64,000 nucleotides of DNA from Streptomyces sp. DH-12 (GTDB taxonomy: Bacteria; Actinomycetota; Actinomycetes; Streptomycetales; Streptomycetaceae). The notes under the pieces were generated by a model. That model saw nothing but the letters and a program-made list of their open reading frames with translations, did not search any database and was not told where the DNA came from. The translations under genes were made by a program, and so were the position numbers. Each line of letters begins with the position of its first letter. Positions within the stretch are counted from its first letter, which is position 1. Where the stretch lies: positions 1,488,001 through 1,552,000 of the forward strand of contig NZ_PPFB01000001.1 of NCBI RefSeq assembly GCF_002899455.1, given 5' to 3'. This document shows, piece by piece, positions 62,534 to 64,000 of this stretch.

Positions 62534-63817
62534 GTGAAGCTCCCTGCAGTGACGCCCATGACACCTCGGCCGGCACCGGTCGGACCGCGCACCTCCGCAT
62601 CCGAGGGGCCCGACGGTCGGGGCAGCCCTCTGTCGACGTGGGGCGTGGTGGCCGCCTCTGTCGCCGTCGCCTTCGGAGCGGGGGCCGGCAGTCCCCTCTT
62701 CGTGCTCTACCAGCGCCAGTGGGGTTTTTCTGACTGGGAGCTGACGGCGGCCTTCACCGTCTACGCGGTAACCCTCCTGGCCACCCTACTGGTCGCCGGA
62801 TCGGCCTCCGATCACATCGGCCGCCGTCCCGTGCTGGTCGTCGCCATGCTTCTGCTGCTGGTGACCAGTGGGCTGTTCCTCGCCGCCGACGGCATCGGCT
62901 GGATCATCGCGGCCCGCGCCGTCCAGGGCATGGCGACCGGCGCGGCCACGAGCACCTTCACCGCCGCGATCATCGAACTCGCCAGCCCTCGCCGACTCCC
63001 CCTGATGACCGTGCTGACCAGTGCTGCCCCGGTCGGCGGTCTCGCCCTGGGGGCGCTCTTCGCTGGTTTGGCGGTGGAGTTCACCGACCACCCCACCGAG
63101 GTCGTCTTCCTTGGCCTCACCCTCGTCCTGCTCTACGGCATCGTCTCGGTGCTCACCGTTCCCGAGACAGCGGATCGCCGTCCAGGTGCCCTGGCCTCCC
63201 TACGTCCGCAGATCAACGTCGTCCGGTCGGCCCGCGGTTGGTTTTGGTCGCTTGCGCCGCTCGTCGCGGCCGGCTGGATGTTCTCCGGCCTCTTCCTGGG
63301 GTTGGCGCCCTCCTTCGACAGCCAGGTCTTCGGCATCCACAGCGGGGCGGTGAACGGCGTGATCGTCGCGCTGCAGCCCATGGCCGCGGCCGTCGCGGGC
63401 ATCGCCTTCGGCCGTATGCCGGCCACGGTGGCCACCCGCGCAGGCGCGATGCTGCTCCTCGCGGGCGCCGTACTGGCGGGCGCCGGCGTCGCGGCGTCCA
63501 GCCTCCCGCTCGTCATCGCCGGTGCCCTCACGGGCGGTTCGGGACAGGGCGCGGCGTTCGGCTCCTCTCTGCGCATCCTCGGCCCCACCGCCGGCAACGC
63601 CCACCGCGGCGGCCTCTTCGCCGCGGTCTACCTCATCGCGTACACCGCCTACGGGGTACCGGTCCTACTGGCCGGTCTCGCGACCGACTTCGTTCCGTTG
63701 CCCACCACGGTGGTCGCCTACGGCGCCGCCGTCGCCCTGCTCGCCGCGACAGCCGCTCTCTCCCTCGCCCGGCGGGCGCACCGGGCGGGCAGCCCGCACC
63801 TCGTCCAAGGAGGCTGA
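62534..63817 (+). CDS. MFS transporter (12-helix type)
   Basis: A 427-residue membrane protein. GAGAGSPLFVLYQRQWGFSDWELTAAFTVYAV is the first helix pair, motif A is GSASDHIGRRPVL, and the second half begins WFWSLAPLVAAGWMFSGLFLG. GTG at 62534 has GAGGAG in front. It ends one base before the start of the TetR gene, a classic exporter-regulator pair. Confidence 0.9.
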   Translation: MKLPAVTPMTPRPAPVGPRTSASEGPDGRGSPLSTWGVVAASVAVAFGAGAGSPLFVLYQRQWGFSDWELTAAFTVYAVTLLATLLVAGSASDHIGRRPVLVVAMLLLLVTSGLFLAADGIGWIIAARAVQGMATGAATSTFTAAIIELASPRRLPLMTVLTSAAPVGGLALGALFAGLAVEFTDHPTEVVFLGLTLVLLYGIVSVLTVPETADRRPGALASLRPQINVVRSARGWFWSLAPLVAAGWMFSGLFLGLAPSFDSQVFGIHSGAVNGVIVALQPMAAAVAGIAFGRMPATVATRAGAMLLLAGAVLAGAGVAASSLPLVIAGALTGGSGQGAAFGSSLRILGPTAGNAHRGGLFAAVYLIAYTAYGVPVLLAGLATDFVPLPTTVVAYGAAVALLAATAALSLARRAHRAGSPHLVQGG

Positions 63818-63818
63818 C

Positions 63819-64000
63819 ATGCCACGTGTGAGCGTGCGGGAACAACTGATCGAGCACGCCGAGGACGTGTTCCGCCGCAAGGGCTTCAACGCGGCCAGCG
63901 TGCGGGACATCACCGAGGCGGCGGGTGTGCCCAAGGGGTCGTTCTACAACCACTTCACCGGCAAGCAGGACCTGACCGCGGAGATCGTGGCACGATACGC
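63819..64000 (+). CDS. TetR/AcrR-family regulator, N-terminal part only
   Basis: Cut by the right edge after about 60 residues. The visible part is the DNA-binding domain: VREQLIEHAEDVFRRKGFN, ASVRDITEAAGVPKGSFYNHF and TGKQDLTAEIV. ATG follows AAGGAGG. It is almost certainly the local repressor of the exporter and quinone reductase genes, whose promoter carries a dyad. Confidence 0.93.
   Translation, partial: MPRVSVREQLIEHAEDVFRRKGFNAASVRDITEAAGVPKGSFYNHFTGKQDLTAEIVARY

Overview
The window is high-GC actinobacterial DNA that reads as the chromosome of a Streptomyces. Almost every third codon position is G or C, GTG and TTG starts are common, genes are joined by ATGA/GTGA overlaps, and the gene families are typical of the genus: AfsR-type SARP regulator, F420-dependent LLM oxidoreductase, DUF3558-like secreted protein, RHS protein and IS110-type elements.

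Layout. (1) 1-6800: a FadR-type GntR regulator divergent from an oligopeptide/nickel-type ABC importer operon whose second permease and first ATPase are one fused protein. An identical 17-bp operator-like sequence lies in front of both the operon and a gene cut off at the left edge. (2) 7101-8532: a SAM methyltransferase and a small secreted protein made of a 10-residue GDEGPN repeat. (3) 8599-28833: a biosynthetic gene cluster. It has an AfsR-like regulator; a leftward operon psuG-like C-glycosidase > HAD phosphatase > MFS exporter > cupin > tautomerase; a divergent degenerate ATP-grasp protein; and rightward operons for serine O-acetyltransferase, a cysteine-synthase-type PLP enzyme, a second cupin and an EamA exporter, then bicupin, AsnB-type amidotransferase, PrpF-type isomerase, an acyl-CoA-dehydrogenase-fold protein without the usual catalytic Glu, a dihydroorotase-type amidohydrolase and a flavin reductase. 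No PKS or NRPS is present. The C-glycosidase/phosphatase pair points to a C-nucleoside, and the amide, isomerase and cyclic-amidohydrolase set would suit an imide or pyrimidine-like base. Showdomycin is the known compound that comes to mind, but this is inference.

(4) 29174-32591: a lipoate-ligase-family protein with a decayed partial duplicate behind it, a DUF3558-like protein and a secreted CAP-domain protein. (5) 32597-37371: a leftward reductive pyrimidine (hydantoin) catabolism operon in which an F420-type LLM oxidoreductase stands where a dihydropyrimidine dehydrogenase would be expected. (6) 37966-43865: XRE regulator/methionine aminopeptidase divergent pair, ClpC-like ATPase, gamma-glutamyltransferase. 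(7) 44140-45118: a scar where the remains of a lanthipeptide synthetase cyclase domain run into the remains of an ABC-2 permease. (8) 45649-49062: small conserved protein, exonuclease III, metallo-beta-lactamase-fold hydrolase and a fused PcaD-PcaC protein.

(9) 49088-58667: two related IS110-type elements in the same orientation enclose a 1787-residue secreted RHS toxin that ends in a JAMM/JAB metalloprotease motif and overlaps a small putative immunity gene. The second element's recombinase carries an in-frame stop. (10) 59121-64000: hydrolase, unknown protein, aldo/keto reductase, flavodoxin-type quinone reductase, MFS exporter and a TetR regulator cut by the right edge, probably a detoxification/efflux locus.
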